Assembly (NCBI RefSeq): GCF_030063185.1
Contig: NZ_JASISP010000001.1
Span: 62,001 to 126,000 of the forward strand
Reading direction: 5' to 3'
Length of the DNA stretch: 64,000 bases
From: Arthrobacter sp. H35-D1
Lineage (GTDB): Bacteria > Actinomycetota > Actinomycetes > Actinomycetales > Micrococcaceae
Position 1 is the stretch's first letter. Each line of letters opens with the position of its first letter. A program made the translations under genes and the position numbers. Below the pieces are notes generated by a model. That model had not been told where the DNA came from and did not search any database. It saw nothing but the letters and a program-made list of their open reading frames with translations. Shown here in pieces: positions 18,219-27,153 of this stretch.

Positions 18219-18277
18219 ACGAGCAATGTTTCAGAAATGCGCTAGGCTCTGTCAAGCCATGGGCTAGCTATGAAGGG

Positions 18278-18583
18278 GTGGAAGTGCGGATCGTTTTTGA
18301 TGACGAGACACTTCGTCGGCTCGCGGAGGATCCGAACTTCAACCCAAGGAAATGGGGTCGAGATGTCATCCGCGCCTACCGCAAGAAGATCCAGCTGATC
18401 GATGCCGCGCAGGACGAACGTGATCTTCGCGCTGTCAGGTCACTCCGGCTGGAAAAACTTGAAGGGGACCGAACGGGCACCTCCTCCATCCGCCTGAATG
18501 ATCAATACAGATTGATTTTGAATTTCATAACCGATGACAGCGGTCGCGTTGCGGTTGTTCTTGAATTAGTCGATTACCACTGA
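18278..18583 (+). CDS. higB: HigB/RelE-superfamily toxin
   Basis: A toxin of the killer/HigB branch of the RelE fold, about 101 residues, expected to cleave mRNA at the ribosome. Features are the strand-forming start VRIVFDDETLRRLA, the central helix region with Arg/Lys residues (AYRKKIQLIDAAQDERDLRAVRSLRLEKLEG) and the C-terminal SIRLNDQYRLIL plus VVLELVDYH, the usual HigB ending. Starts at GTG 18278 or GTG 18284 are both possible; the second has AAGGGG at a better distance. It is followed 13 bases later by the antitoxin gene, the toxin-first order typical of higBA. Autorepression by the HTH partner is expected. Confidence 0.85.
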   Translation: MEVRIVFDDETLRRLAEDPNFNPRKWGRDVIRAYRKKIQLIDAAQDERDLRAVRSLRLEKLEGDRTGTSSIRLNDQYRLILNFITDDSGRVAVVLELVDYH

Positions 18584-18596
18584 AAGGAGACCCGAG

Positions 18597-19679
18597 ATGA
18601 GTACCAAGATGCGAGCCGAGGTGTTCCCCGCTGGTGAGTTTCTCGCAGACGAGCTATATGAGCGTGGCTGGACGCAAGCCGAGTTCGCCGAGATTCTCGA
18701 GCGCCCGGCACAGTTTGTTTCTGAGATAATCTCAGGCAAAAAGGAGATTACCCGAGACTCAGCCGCGCAGATCGGCGCAGCACTCGGAACCACTGCGGAA
18801 ATGTGGCTCAATTTACAAGATGCCTTCCATCTCTGGAGGCAAAGCCAAGACGAGCAAACTCGGGACAGGCTCGACGACGTTCGTTTGCGAGCGAGACTGA
18901 AGGAACTTGCGCCTGTCTCGGTGCTAGTTCGACGCGGAATCATCAAGTCGGTGGACCTGCGCGATCAGGCACAGGAGCTGCGAAAGCTCTATAGGATGGA
19001 CAAGCTCACTGACTGCCCAGCGCAGCAGATTGCTGCACGTCGCACGAACCAATCGGAACAACTGACGCCAACTCAATTGGCCTGGACCGCTTGCGCTCAA
19101 GCACGCGCAGAATCGCAAGAGACCGCCCCATTCTCGAAGCCGGCCCTCGAGATGCTTGCTCCCCAGCTGTCTCAATTGGTTCGTAATGCCGACGGTTTCA
19201 GTCAACTACCCAAACTGTTCGCCGAGTGTGGACTCGCACTTGTGTTCGTTGAATCTTTCCCCGCGAGCAAGATTGATGGATGCTCGTTCGTCCGGGAGAA
19301 CTGCCAGCCCGCAATTGCTCTATCCGGGCGGGGAAAACGTCTCGACAAGGTCCTCTTCACGCTCCTGCACGAAGTGGCGCATGTCGTTCTTGACCATTTA
19401 GGAGAGCGTGGGCTGATTTTGGATGATCCCGATGATCCGCAGCACACTCTTGGCACTGAAGATGACGCCGATGAACTCGCGTCTTCCTGGGTTCTGCCGG
19501 AGGAGCTCCCCAGTCTTCCTTCGCGCATACGGGCCGACTGGGTTCAGCAGGTGGCGGAAGCGCAGCGCGTGCACCCGATCGTCCTTGTTGGTCGTTTACA
19601 GAAGTTGGGCGCACTTGATTGGCGTACCGCCCTCGTTCGCGGTGCGCCAAACGTAGATGCTCAACTCAAGCTTTGGTGA
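18597..19679 (+). CDS. higA: HigA-type antitoxin fused to ImmA/IrrE metallopeptidase
   Basis: A 360-residue fusion. Residues about 10-75 form an XRE/HigA helix-turn-helix (ERGWTQAEFAEILERPAQFVSEIISG). A middle helical linker follows, then a C-terminal ImmA/IrrE-type zinc peptidase domain with the intact HExxH motif in LLHEVAHVVL near residue 258 and acidic ligand candidates downstream (DDADELASSWVLP). Ordinary HigA proteins have only the first 100 residues. The fusion could let the antitoxin remove itself or another repressor by proteolysis, as ImmA does for ImmR in ICEBs1; that is an inference. It has its own ribosome site (AAAGGAG) and follows higB closely. Confidence 0.88.
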   Translation: MSTKMRAEVFPAGEFLADELYERGWTQAEFAEILERPAQFVSEIISGKKEITRDSAAQIGAALGTTAEMWLNLQDAFHLWRQSQDEQTRDRLDDVRLRARLKELAPVSVLVRRGIIKSVDLRDQAQELRKLYRMDKLTDCPAQQIAARRTNQSEQLTPTQLAWTACAQARAESQETAPFSKPALEMLAPQLSQLVRNADGFSQLPKLFAECGLALVFVESFPASKIDGCSFVRENCQPAIALSGRGKRLDKVLFTLLHEVAHVVLDHLGERGLILDDPDDPQHTLGTEDDADELASSWVLPEELPSLPSRIRADWVQQVAEAQRVHPIVLVGRLQKLGALDWRTALVRGAPNVDAQLKLW

Positions 19680-19768
19680 CCAAGAGCCTTCACGAAACTG
19701 GTGCCGAGGAGTGCATCCTTGTCGAGTTGTCACTCCCATCGGATTTCCGCCTGAATCAAAAGCCGAGG

Positions 19769-19831
19769 TGTCTCGTAACCAAAGTGCCTCGAAACCCATG
19801 GGATCTAAGACGCTTTGGCTAAGCGTCAGTT
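19769..19831 (-). repeat. Right end repeats of the putative mobile cassette
   Basis: Read on the minus strand, AACTGAC (19831-19825), GTTTCGAGGCA (19795-19785) and GTTACGAGACA (19779-19769) repeat the order found on the plus strand at 16478-16534, with similar spacing (36 and 16 bases against 33 and 13). A separate 7-bp hairpin GACGCTT/AAGCGTC lies at 19809-19827. Confidence 0.45.
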
Positions 19832-20115
19832 CGGTCACGCTCACCCGTGTTTGCCCTTATTTAAGATGGCCGACACAGTACTTTTGCGCGGAGAGTTGTT
19901 TTTGACCACCACGGCCAGCGGTGCAGAACGCGTCCGCCTATGCTTCAAAATTACCCTTTGATAGCACGCACCCCGCCTGTAGAACGCCCGGATTCTGCAG
20001 CCCAGGTGGGGACAGCTCGTGCCGCGCCCCCTACCGGGTAGCGACATTTCGCGCGGCTATAACTGGGATAGATCGTCCCGTCGGGCACCGACCCCTCCGG
20101 CACGATGTCAAACTA

Positions 20116-20189
20116 ATACCGCTTTCGGTATATTTTTGACCATACCCCACTTGAAAATAATGGCAAAACAATACCGTTAACCGTAGAAT
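20116..20189 (+). promoter_or_regulatory. abiE operator dyad and leaderless promoter
   Basis: ATACCG-CTTT-CGGTAT (20116-20131) is a perfect dyad and ATACCG recurs at 20171-20176. A -10 box TAGAAT lies at 20184-20189, only six bases before the ATG, suggesting a leaderless transcript. AbiEi antitoxins are known to autoregulate by binding inverted repeats at their promoter, which fits this layout. Confidence 0.5.
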
Positions 20190-20195
20190 TTTGAC

Positions 20196-20732
20196 ATGAC
20201 TGCAACTTATCGAGACGTACTGCGTGAGGTGGCCTACGACAACTATGGCTATGTCACCACCGCGGCCGCAGTGAGCGCTGGCGTGCCTGCCGTAGAATTG
20301 CCAAAGCTCGCAGCCCGCGGCGGCCTCGAACACGTCGGATACGGTCTCTACCGCATGACTGACATCCCGCCGACCGACAATGATCAGTTCGCCGAGGCGA
20401 CCCTGCGCGCAGGAGACGACGCCTACCTTCGCGGAGAAGCCGTCCTCGCCCTCCTGGGCCTGGCGGACGTGAACCCTAAGAAGATCACCGTGGGAACTGC
20501 CCGTCGTGTCCGCCGCGCAATGCCCGCCTACGTGAAGCTCACCAAGGCGCCGTCCGGAACGAAGGTTACCCGCTACCACGGGATCCGCGCCCAGCAGCTC
20601 AGCGAAGCGCTCATCGAATGCCTGGGCCGGGTCCCCGGAACGCGGCTACGAGATGCGGCAGTCAAGGCCCGCGCTGAAGGACTGCTGACTACAGCGGAGT
20701 GGAACCGTGTGCGCAAGGAGCTCGCCGCATGA
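20196..20732 (+). CDS. AbiEi-type antitoxin (type IV TA)
   Basis: A 178-residue protein with an N-terminal winged-helix (VAYDNYGYVTTAAAVSAGVPAVELPKLAARGGLEHVGYGLYRM), the AbiEi DNA-binding part, followed by a C-terminal domain that in this family antagonises the toxin without binding it directly. The order (antitoxin first, then a nucleotidyltransferase toxin) and the ATGA overlap with the next gene match AbiE systems, which cause abortive infection or plasmid stabilisation. Dyads upstream suggest autoregulation. The short form without the long linker is common in actinobacteria. Confidence 0.85.
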   Translation: MTATYRDVLREVAYDNYGYVTTAAAVSAGVPAVELPKLAARGGLEHVGYGLYRMTDIPPTDNDQFAEATLRAGDDAYLRGEAVLALLGLADVNPKKITVGTARRVRRAMPAYVKLTKAPSGTKVTRYHGIRAQQLSEALIECLGRVPGTRLRDAAVKARAEGLLTTAEWNRVRKELAA

Positions 20733-21571
20733 GTTACGACACCCCGCCTCGCAACCTCAGCGCTCTAACCCAGCGAATGAAGAACTTAGAGGGAGACGAA
20801 TACCTCGCCTTTCGCCGGCGGACGACGATGGCCTTGGTGGTGGTCGGACAAATGCTTCCCGAGGCTGCCGTGAAAGGTGGCGGCGCGATGGCGCTGCGGT
20901 ACGGCTCCAACACACGGTTCACCCTCGACCTCGACGCCGCCCGCGCAAGAGACCTGGCGCCATTCCGCGCCGACTTCGAGGAGCGCCTTCGGGAAGGGTG
21001 GGGCGGGTTCACTGGACGTCTTGTCGAGCGAACACCCCCGAAACCCAAGGGAATTCCCACCTCGTACGTGATGAAGCCATTCGACGTGAAGCTCGACTAC
21101 GAGGGGAGGCCTTGGTGCACAGTGCCCTTCGAACTCGGTCACAACGAGATCGGTGACGCTGACCATCCCGAGTTCGTCCTGGCGCCCAGCATCAGCGAAA
21201 TGTTCACCGATGTGGGCCTACCAGCTTCAGGCCCGGTGGCCGTAATGCCCGCAGCCCACCAGATCGCCCAGAAAATCCACGCGTCCACCGTATCCGGCAG
21301 CGACCGCGCCCGAGACCTCATAGACATGCAACTCCTAAGCACCCGCGAGCAGCTCGACCTAGCGATGGTCCGGGCTACCTGTATTCGTTTGTTCGATTAC
21401 CGAAAGGCACACGCCTGGCCCCCGTCAGTGGTCGAGGGCTCGGATTGGGTGACCCTCTACGCGGAGGCCGCCGAGGGCCTGGATGTGGCAGCTGACGTCG
21501 CTGCCGCCATCGAGTGGCTGAGTGAGTTCATTGCCCGGATCGACCAGGCCTCGCCAAACGATCAGGCGTAG
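20729..21571 (+). CDS. AbiEii-type nucleotidyltransferase toxin
   Basis: A 280-residue member of the AbiEii/DUF1814 nucleotidyltransferase family. The active-site signature is VKGGGAMALRYG...TRFTLDLD near residues 48-70, matching the GG-x-x-L...R-x-S-x-D-x-D pattern, so both catalytic aspartates appear present. Characterised relatives (AbiEii, MenT) add nucleotides to tRNA or otherwise stop growth. The ATG at 20729 overlaps the antitoxin stop, giving coupled translation. The G+C is close to that of the chromosome, unlike the channel/HigB cassette, so this module may have arrived separately. Confidence 0.85.
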   Translation: MSYDTPPRNLSALTQRMKNLEGDEYLAFRRRTTMALVVVGQMLPEAAVKGGGAMALRYGSNTRFTLDLDAARARDLAPFRADFEERLREGWGGFTGRLVERTPPKPKGIPTSYVMKPFDVKLDYEGRPWCTVPFELGHNEIGDADHPEFVLAPSISEMFTDVGLPASGPVAVMPAAHQIAQKIHASTVSGSDRARDLIDMQLLSTREQLDLAMVRATCIRLFDYRKAHAWPPSVVEGSDWVTLYAEAAEGLDVAADVAAAIEWLSEFIARIDQASPNDQA

Positions 21572-21690
21572 CGATCAAATGGCGAGCACGACCGTGACGA
21601 CTCAGCCATCCGCCGGAAGCACCGAGACGGCGGCGTGCTGGTGTCCGAAAACGTCAACGCGCTCCGGGAGTGGCCGGACGAGAATGAACA

Positions 21691-21709
21691 ACGGCACTCG
21701 GAGTGCCGT
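21691..21709. repeat. Inverted repeat after abiEii
   Basis: ACGGCACTC and GAGTGCCGT flank a single G, in the gap between abiEii and the convergent DUF503 gene. It could fold as a 7-bp stem with a 5-base loop. There is no T-run, so terminator function is uncertain. The remaining 21572-21760 shows nothing else. Confidence 0.35.
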
Positions 21710-21760
21710 CGGACGCTCCGGTACTACGCCGCGACATCGGCCGAGTTCCAAGTGGCTGTG

Positions 21761-22054
21761 TCAGTCGTCGCTGGTGAAAACGCGGCGTCGCGCGCTGAGC
21801 ATGTCGATGCCCGGACGGTACGCCACATAGTTTTCGACAGCGTCCAGCACTTCAACGATGTGGGCGCGGTCCGCGGCCACCAATCCGGCGCCAACGGCTG
21901 CCCGGCGGTGCAGGTCCTGCAGGTCCACCTCCGCGATGGAGACGTCGAAGCGTTTGCGGATCTCGGCGAGTATGGGGCGCAGCACGGACCGCTTCTCCTT
22001 CAGGGAATGAATATCGCCGAACAAGAGGTCAAATTCAATCCAGCCGATCCACAT
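21761..22054 (-). CDS. DUF503 (YlxP-like) protein
   Basis: A 97-residue protein. The start at ATG 22054 is supported by GAGGAGGATAGAGG upstream. The sequence MWIGWIEFDLLFGDIHSLKEKRSVL followed by the IAEVDLQDLHRRAAVGAGLVAAD block is a clear DUF503 match, a small ferredoxin-like fold often encoded beside rbfA/infB in other bacteria as YlxP. Function is unknown. Here it stands apart from those genes, at the right edge of the accessory island, 30 bases downstream of the ThDP-enzyme gene on the same strand, so it could be the last gene of that operon. Confidence 0.85.
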   Translation of the reverse strand: MWIGWIEFDLLFGDIHSLKEKRSVLRPILAEIRKRFDVSIAEVDLQDLHRRAAVGAGLVAADRAHIVEVLDAVENYVAYRPGIDMLSARRRVFTSDD

Positions 22055-22084
22055 GCCTCTATCCTCCTCCAAGAAGCTGTGGCA

Positions 22085-23770
22085 TCAGGGCTTCTTGGAG
22101 GCGTTGATTGATGCGCTCATGAATTCGGCAACAATCTTTTGCGAGATGGACACGTCCAGGACGAACACCCCTTCGTCATGGGTATCCAGCCATTCCGTCA
22201 GAGCTTGAAGCTCATCCAAGGTGTGGATCTTCGCTCCTTCGGCTCCGAGCGCGCGGCCGACGGCGGCGAAGTCCACCTCTTCGATCAGCATCGCCGTGGG
22301 GTCAAGACCCTTGGAAGCATATTGATGGAGTTCGGCCCCGTAGGCGGAATCGTTGAGCACCACGATGACGCCCCGCCGGGTGGCACGGAGGAAAGTCTCG
22401 AAGTCCGCCAATCCCATGAGCCCGCCGCCGTCGCCGGTGACGAAAACGGTGGTGCGGTCCGGGCGGGCGGCGGAGACTCCGGACGCGGATCCGAAGCCGA
22501 GCCCAATCGACTGGAACGCAGTGCCTACCAAGATCATGGCCTGAGGGTCCGGCACGGAGAGGTACATCGGCGCCCAGCCGATGAAGTGGCCTCCATCCAT
22601 GACCAGCGAGCGTTCCTTGGGCAGGATGCCGTCGAGGGCCGCGACTACAGCGCGAGGGTTCAGCCGGCCGTCGAGACCGAATTCGGCCGGGTCTTCGATG
22701 GGTGCGGCAGAGCGGAAGGATTCGGTGGCGACGTCCGGCTCGTGCGAACGCCAGCCGCTGGACTCGTCGACTGCGGCTATCCGTTCGTTGAGCGCCATGA
22801 GCGCTGGGCCAAGGTCGGCCCGCAGGTAGTCGGTCACCTGCGCGTGGACCATTGCGGACTCGGGTTCGTTGTCGATGCGGATGACCTGGGTATCGGGGGC
22901 AAAGAGAGTGCCGTAGCGGGACTGGAAGGCGTTGAGCGAGGCCCCGGCCACCAGCACCACATCGGCTTGCTGGGCCAGTTCCAGCCGGTGGTCGCGGGTG
23001 AAGCCTCCGGCGATGCCGAGGCTCCACGGGGAATCGATGATGTTGGCGGCCATGACCGAGGTCATGAACAAGGCCCCGAGCCGGTCTCCCAGTTCCTGCA
23101 GCGGCGCCGCTGCCCCGGCCAGCAGTACGCCCCGCCCGGCCAAGACCAGGGGCCGTTTTGCGCTAAGCAGCAAGGCAGCCACCGCATCCAGTTCTGCGGT
23201 GTCGGCGGCCCATGCGGCTTTGCCCGGCAGCGGCGGCAGGGCGATCTGTTCGATGAGCGGTGCGGTGGCATGGTCATAGGGGATGGCAAGCACCACCGGC
23301 TGGACCGTTTGTTCTGCCAAGTCGAAGGCCCGGTGGGTGATCGCCGCGGCGTTGTCCGGACCGGCGACCAGTGTGGTGACCCCCACCGCGGCAGCCGCGG
23401 CGGTTTGGTCGACGTCGAAGGCCCTCCGTCCGGTGGTGGGGGCATCGCCGGTCACCAGCACCAATGGAATGCGGGCCAGCCGGGCTTCGGCGAGAGCGGC
23501 GTAGGCGTTGGTGAACCCGGCCCCATAGGTTGTGGTCGCGGCCCCCACCTTGCCGGTGGCACGGTGATAGGCATCCGCCATCGCCACCGTGGCAGCCTCA
23601 TGCCTGGCCGAAGTGAAGGGAAACCCGGCGGAGGTGAGGTGGCTGATCAAGTGGGCGTTGCCATTTCCCAACAGCCCAAAGAGGTGCTCTGTCCGCTCCG
23701 CGACGACGTCGGCCACCGCCGTGGAGACGCTTGCCGCCGCAGCGGAGACGGCGTTCACAGTGGTGCTCAT
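22085..23770 (-). CDS. ThDP-dependent acetolactate synthase-like enzyme
   Basis: A 561-residue thiamine-diphosphate enzyme of the acetolactate synthase / benzoylformate decarboxylase superfamily. Key elements are the catalytic Glu in SARHEAATVAMADAYHRATG (near residue 60), the central FAD/ADP-type domain (about 190-340) and the ThDP-Mg motif VTGDGGGLMGLADFETFLRATRRGVIVVLNDS. No regulatory subunit gene is adjacent, so it is unlikely to be the biosynthetic IlvB. ATG 23770 follows AAGGAA. It lies 80 bases after an acyl-CoA dehydrogenase gene on the same strand, so a role in cleaving a 2-oxo or 2-hydroxyacyl substrate from that pathway is possible but unproven. Confidence 0.8.
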   Translation of the reverse strand: MSTTVNAVSAAAASVSTAVADVVAERTEHLFGLLGNGNAHLISHLTSAGFPFTSARHEAATVAMADAYHRATGKVGAATTTYGAGFTNAYAALAEARLARIPLVLVTGDAPTTGRRAFDVDQTAAAAAVGVTTLVAGPDNAAAITHRAFDLAEQTVQPVVLAIPYDHATAPLIEQIALPPLPGKAAWAADTAELDAVAALLLSAKRPLVLAGRGVLLAGAAAPLQELGDRLGALFMTSVMAANIIDSPWSLGIAGGFTRDHRLELAQQADVVLVAGASLNAFQSRYGTLFAPDTQVIRIDNEPESAMVHAQVTDYLRADLGPALMALNERIAAVDESSGWRSHEPDVATESFRSAAPIEDPAEFGLDGRLNPRAVVAALDGILPKERSLVMDGGHFIGWAPMYLSVPDPQAMILVGTAFQSIGLGFGSASGVSAARPDRTTVFVTGDGGGLMGLADFETFLRATRRGVIVVLNDSAYGAELHQYASKGLDPTAMLIEEVDFAAVGRALGAEGAKIHTLDELQALTEWLDTHDEGVFVLDVSISQKIVAEFMSASINASKKP

Positions 23771-23850
23771 GGTGTTCCTTCTTTCATGAAATGTTCGTTG
23801 CCGTTCCAACCACGGGCGGCAATCCACCGACCAGCGCCGCAGCAGCAGCC

Positions 23851-25104
23851 TTACACGATCGCGGAGATTCCCGTAATGGCGCGCCCCGCGATGAGCGTGT
23901 TGATTTCGTGCGAGCCCTCGTAGGTGTAGATGGCCTCGGCGTCGGCGAAGATCTTGGCCATCTTGTAGTCCGTGACAATGCCGTTTCCGCCCAGCAGGGA
24001 ACGGCCCATGGCCACTGTTTCGCGCATGGCGGCAGTGGTGTGGGCTTTTGCCAACGCCACTTGGGCCATGCTCGGCGACCCGGCCTTGTGCTTGTCTGCG
24101 GCTGCCGCCGTCTGCACTTCGGCGGCTTCCGCCGCGTCCTGCAGCCCGGCAAGCCGAACCATCATGGTCAACGACGAGGTGGCGTTTCCCAGCATTTTCA
24201 CCAGTTGTGCCTGGACCATCTGGAACGATGCCAGCGGTTTCCCAAACTGCTGGCGTTCCACGGCGTAGGCCCGGGCAACGTCGAACGCGGCAAGCTGCTG
24301 GCCCACGGCCTGCCAGGCAACGGAGATGCGTGAGCCCTGCAGCAGCTTGTTGGTGTCCTCGAAGGAGCTGACAGTGGCAACCCTGTCCCGCTCCTCCACC
24401 CGCACGTCGGTCAGGATGATGTGCGCGTTTTGCACAGTCCGCAGCGCAATCTTGTGCTCAATTTTCGTCCGTTCCACCCCGGGCAGCGACGCGTCGAGGA
24501 AGAAGCCGCGCACCTGCCCCGTTTCGGCATCCTTGGCCCAGAGCAGCATCCTTTGGCAAAACGTCCCATTGCCAATCCAGCGCTTGGCGCCGTTGAGCAC
24601 CCAGTGGGTGCCGCCGTCGTCCTCCACCTTCAAGGCGGTGGTGACCAGGCCGCCGGCCACGTCGCTGCCATGATCGGGCTCCGTCAGGGCAAAGGCGCCC
24701 GTGGTGCGCAGGGCGACGGCGTCAGGCAGCAGCCGCTCCTTCTGCTCCGCGGAGCCAAAGTCGGACAGCGCCTGCACAAACAGGTCGTGGTGGACCAGGA
24801 AAAACGTCGCCAGCGAGGTGTCCACGCGGGTCATTTCCGCCACGACCAATCCCGTGAACAGGTGGCTGTACTGGCGACGGTCCGGGGCGGCCAGGCCAAG
24901 CGCCGCGATCTTGGGCAGGATGTGCGCCGGGAACTCGGCGTCGTTCCACCATTCGATGGCGTACGGGGCCACCTCCGTCGCCAAAAACTCGCGTAGCTGC
25001 CCCAGCTTGGCCTTCTCAGCGGCACTCAGCAACGCCTCAACGTCATAAAAGTCGGCGCTGGGAAGGCTGGCAAGGTCCGGCCCGGTGTTCTCGCGCCGGC
25101 TCAC
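23851..25104 (-). CDS. Acyl-CoA dehydrogenase (glutaryl-CoA dehydrogenase-like)
   Basis: A 417-residue FAD acyl-CoA dehydrogenase. The N-terminal helical domain, the FAD/substrate segment [18 protein letters not shown] and the C-terminal [33 protein letters not shown] are all present; the Glu in YEGSHE is the expected catalytic base. The overall pattern is closest to the GcdH branch, but substrate cannot be read from sequence. It starts at GTG 25104, which overlaps the stop of the upstream SDR gene as GTGA, so the two are translated together and probably act in consecutive beta-oxidation-like steps. Confidence 0.87.
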   Translation of the reverse strand: MSRRENTGPDLASLPSADFYDVEALLSAAEKAKLGQLREFLATEVAPYAIEWWNDAEFPAHILPKIAALGLAAPDRRQYSHLFTGLVVAEMTRVDTSLATFFLVHHDLFVQALSDFGSAEQKERLLPDAVALRTTGAFALTEPDHGSDVAGGLVTTALKVEDDGGTHWVLNGAKRWIGNGTFCQRMLLWAKDAETGQVRGFFLDASLPGVERTKIEHKIALRTVQNAHIILTDVRVEERDRVATVSSFEDTNKLLQGSRISVAWQAVGQQLAAFDVARAYAVERQQFGKPLASFQMVQAQLVKMLGNATSSLTMMVRLAGLQDAAEAAEVQTAAAADKHKAGSPSMAQVALAKAHTTAAMRETVAMGRSLLGGNGIVTDYKMAKIFADAEAIYTYEGSHEINTLIAGRAITGISAIV

Positions 25105-25880
25105 TTGGGCGACATCCGGATGGCACCGTCAAGGCGGATGGTCTCGCCGTTGAGCATGGCGTTGGCAACAATGTGCTCCACGAGCGCGGCATACTCGGCA
25201 GGCTTGCCCAAGCGCGAGGGGTGCGGCACCTGCTGGCCGAGTGAATCCTGCGCGGCCTGCGGCAGCCCGGCCAGCATGGGCGTTTCAAAGATGCCCGGCG
25301 CAATGGTCGCCACCCGGATCAGCGAGCGCGCCAGCTCGCGCGCCAGCGGCAGGGTCATCGCCGCCACCGCGCCCTTGGACGCCGCGTAGGCGGGCTGGCC
25401 GATCTGACCGTCGAACGCGGCCACCGAGGCGGTGTTCACAATGACGCCCCGCTCGGGCCCAAACTCGCCCTCCAGCGGTTCGGCGGCAGCCATGGCCTCG
25501 GCGCACAGCCGGACCACGTTGAAGGTGCCTACCAGGTTGATTTGGACCACCTTGTTGAACTGCTCCAGCGGCAACACACCCTCGCGCCCCAAGACCTTGC
25601 CCGGTGTGGCGACCCCGGCGCAGTTGACGGCCAGGCGCAGGGTTCCCAGTTTGGCCGCTGCTGCGATGGCGTCGCGCACCTGGCCCTCGTTCGTCACGTC
25701 CGCCGGGGCAAACACCGCCCGTTCGCCCAGTTCCGCGGCCAGTTCGGCACCGTTTGAGCTTGGCAAGTCGACAAGCACGACGGCGGCACCCGCCGCATGC
25801 AGTGCTCTCGCCGTCGCGGCGCCGAGTCCCGATGCGCCGCCGGTGATGAGTGCGACGGTCCCGTTGTTGGAAATATCCAT
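25101..25880 (-). CDS. SDR-family 3-hydroxyacyl-CoA dehydrogenase-like enzyme
   Basis: A 259-residue classical short-chain dehydrogenase. It has the NAD-binding [19 protein letters not shown] motif near residue 13, NCAGVAT, and the catalytic Ser...Tyr-x-x-x-Lys in [20 protein letters not shown] followed by KGA. The Asp in VLVDLP at the end of the second strand favours NAD+. The sequence resembles the HSD17B10/3-hydroxyacyl-CoA dehydrogenase type II branch. ATG 25880 is preceded by GAGGAGG. It is the first gene of the operon with the acyl-CoA dehydrogenase. The upstream divergent gap holds a weak GTTA-N8-TAAC dyad at 25935-25950 that could be a repressor site. Confidence 0.87.
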   Translation of the reverse strand: MDISNNGTVALITGGASGLGAATARALHAAGAAVVLVDLPSSNGAELAAELGERAVFAPADVTNEGQVRDAIAAAAKLGTLRLAVNCAGVATPGKVLGREGVLPLEQFNKVVQINLVGTFNVVRLCAEAMAAAEPLEGEFGPERGVIVNTASVAAFDGQIGQPAYAASKGAVAAMTLPLARELARSLIRVATIAPGIFETPMLAGLPQAAQDSLGQQVPHPSRLGKPAEYAALVEHIVANAMLNGETIRLDGAIRMSPK

Positions 25881-26015
25881 GGTTCCTCCTCGTTGAGGTG
25901 CTGCTGCCTTGTCATGTCCGAAGGCGAACATTGCGTTAATGCATACTAACCGAAAGATGTGGCTGGCATCACGGCCCACTCCTTGATGCAGCAACCGTGC
26001 CAGTAAGATTGGACC

Positions 26016-27104
26016 ATGACAGCCAGCCCCGGGCGCCCGACGGCACGGCACCGCCAACCCGCAGACTTCGCCGCCCTTGCACGGGAAGCCGGCGCAGAAG
26101 TCAACGCCCGCTTTGGCCACCGGCTCATGGGCCTGCCGGGAACATGGATCGGCGCCTTGGACGCACGGCCGCTGCACTCCGACACCGCTACAAGGCAGCT
26201 CGGCAAGCACCGCAAGTTCCAAGCTCCGTGGTCGGAATGGCACTACTGGTGGCAGGCGCACTATCTTGATGCGGTCCTCGACGCCGGATTCCTGGCTCTG
26301 GCCCGCGGCGACAGAAGCGAGGCCCGCGCCGAACTCCAACGGGCACGAGCACTGCTGCGCGGCATCCTGATCCGGAACTTTGGCGTTTTCCGCAACGACT
26401 ACTATGACGACATGGTCTGGCTGGCGCTCGCAGCCGGCCGACTCAACGAACTCTCGCTGCGTCTCACCGCCCGTACTGTGCGCCTCGCAAAGCACGCCGT
26501 CATCTCCTTGACACACCAGCTCCACGGCGGGCACGACGACGTGCTGGGCGGGGGCATCTACTGGTCCCGCAAGCGCGACTTCAAAAACACCCCTGTCAAC
26601 GGTCCGGCAGCCCTGCTCTTCGCCCGCATCGGCGAAGTGGACCGGGCGGCATCCCTTCTCGACTGGCTGCGGGTGGAGCTGTTTGAGCCGAAGCTGGGAC
26701 TGTACCTGGATGGCGTCCACCCCACCCCAAACGGGCGCAGCGTCGAAAACACCATTTACACCTACAATCAGGGTCCCGTCCTTGCCGCCATGCTGGAGGT
26801 GGGTCGGCCGCAGGACCTCGCCCACGCCGAAGCGCTCATCGAGTCCGTGCGCAGCCGGCTCGTCACGCCAGGGCAGAGCCTCCGGCTCGAACCAGGCGGC
26901 GACGGCAGTCTCTTCACCGGCATCCTCTGCCGATACCTGGCCTTCGCCGCACATGACTCCCGCCTTCCCGCCACAGCCCGGCACACGGCGTCGGCCCTTG
27001 TCAGGGACGCGGCAGTCCACGTGGCCGGACAGTCTCCGGATCAGCTCTCCACTGCCGTGCAGCGCTGGACCATACTCTCGGCTACTGCCGCACTCGACGA
27101 CTGA
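26016..27104 (+). CDS. Glycoside hydrolase family 76-like protein
   Basis: A 362-residue (alpha/alpha)6-barrel protein of the GH76 type, a family that cleaves alpha-1,6-mannan. The adjacent catalytic aspartates lie in [16 protein letters not shown] at residues 131-132. [10 protein letters not shown]...[17 protein letters not shown] and [10 protein letters not shown] are further family blocks. There is no signal peptide, so the protein should be cytoplasmic, unlike most secreted endomannanases; it may act on intracellular mannosides or glycolipid precursors. It is divergent from the SDR operon and monocistronic. Confidence 0.8.
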   Translation: MTASPGRPTARHRQPADFAALAREAGAEVNARFGHRLMGLPGTWIGALDARPLHSDTATRQLGKHRKFQAPWSEWHYWWQAHYLDAVLDAGFLALARGDRSEARAELQRARALLRGILIRNFGVFRNDYYDDMVWLALAAGRLNELSLRLTARTVRLAKHAVISLTHQLHGGHDDVLGGGIYWSRKRDFKNTPVNGPAALLFARIGEVDRAASLLDWLRVELFEPKLGLYLDGVHPTPNGRSVENTIYTYNQGPVLAAMLEVGRPQDLAHAEALIESVRSRLVTPGQSLRLEPGGDGSLFTGILCRYLAFAAHDSRLPATARHTASALVRDAAVHVAGQSPDQLSTAVQRWTILSATAALDD

Positions 27105-27153
27105 ATTTTTTGGTCCGGTGAGCCAAAAAAACATCGCAGAAAACCGGGCACGG

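Larger units (their letters stand above)
19680..20195. other. Intergenic region between the two TA modules
   Basis: No gene seen over about 515 bases. It contains the right-end repeats of the cassette, a 7-bp hairpin, an AT-rich stretch around 19845-19905, and the abiE control region at its right end. Confidence 0.5.

Noticed and set aside
16262-21567. GATCAGGC present at both 16262-16269 and 21560-21567, a possible attachment-site repeat
   Set aside because: Eight bases are too short to distinguish from chance, and no integrase gene lies between them.
22139-23923. 594-codon open frame antisense to the ThDP enzyme
   Set aside because: It is opposite a complete, motif-bearing enzyme gene and is Gly/Arg/His-rich with no recognisable domain.
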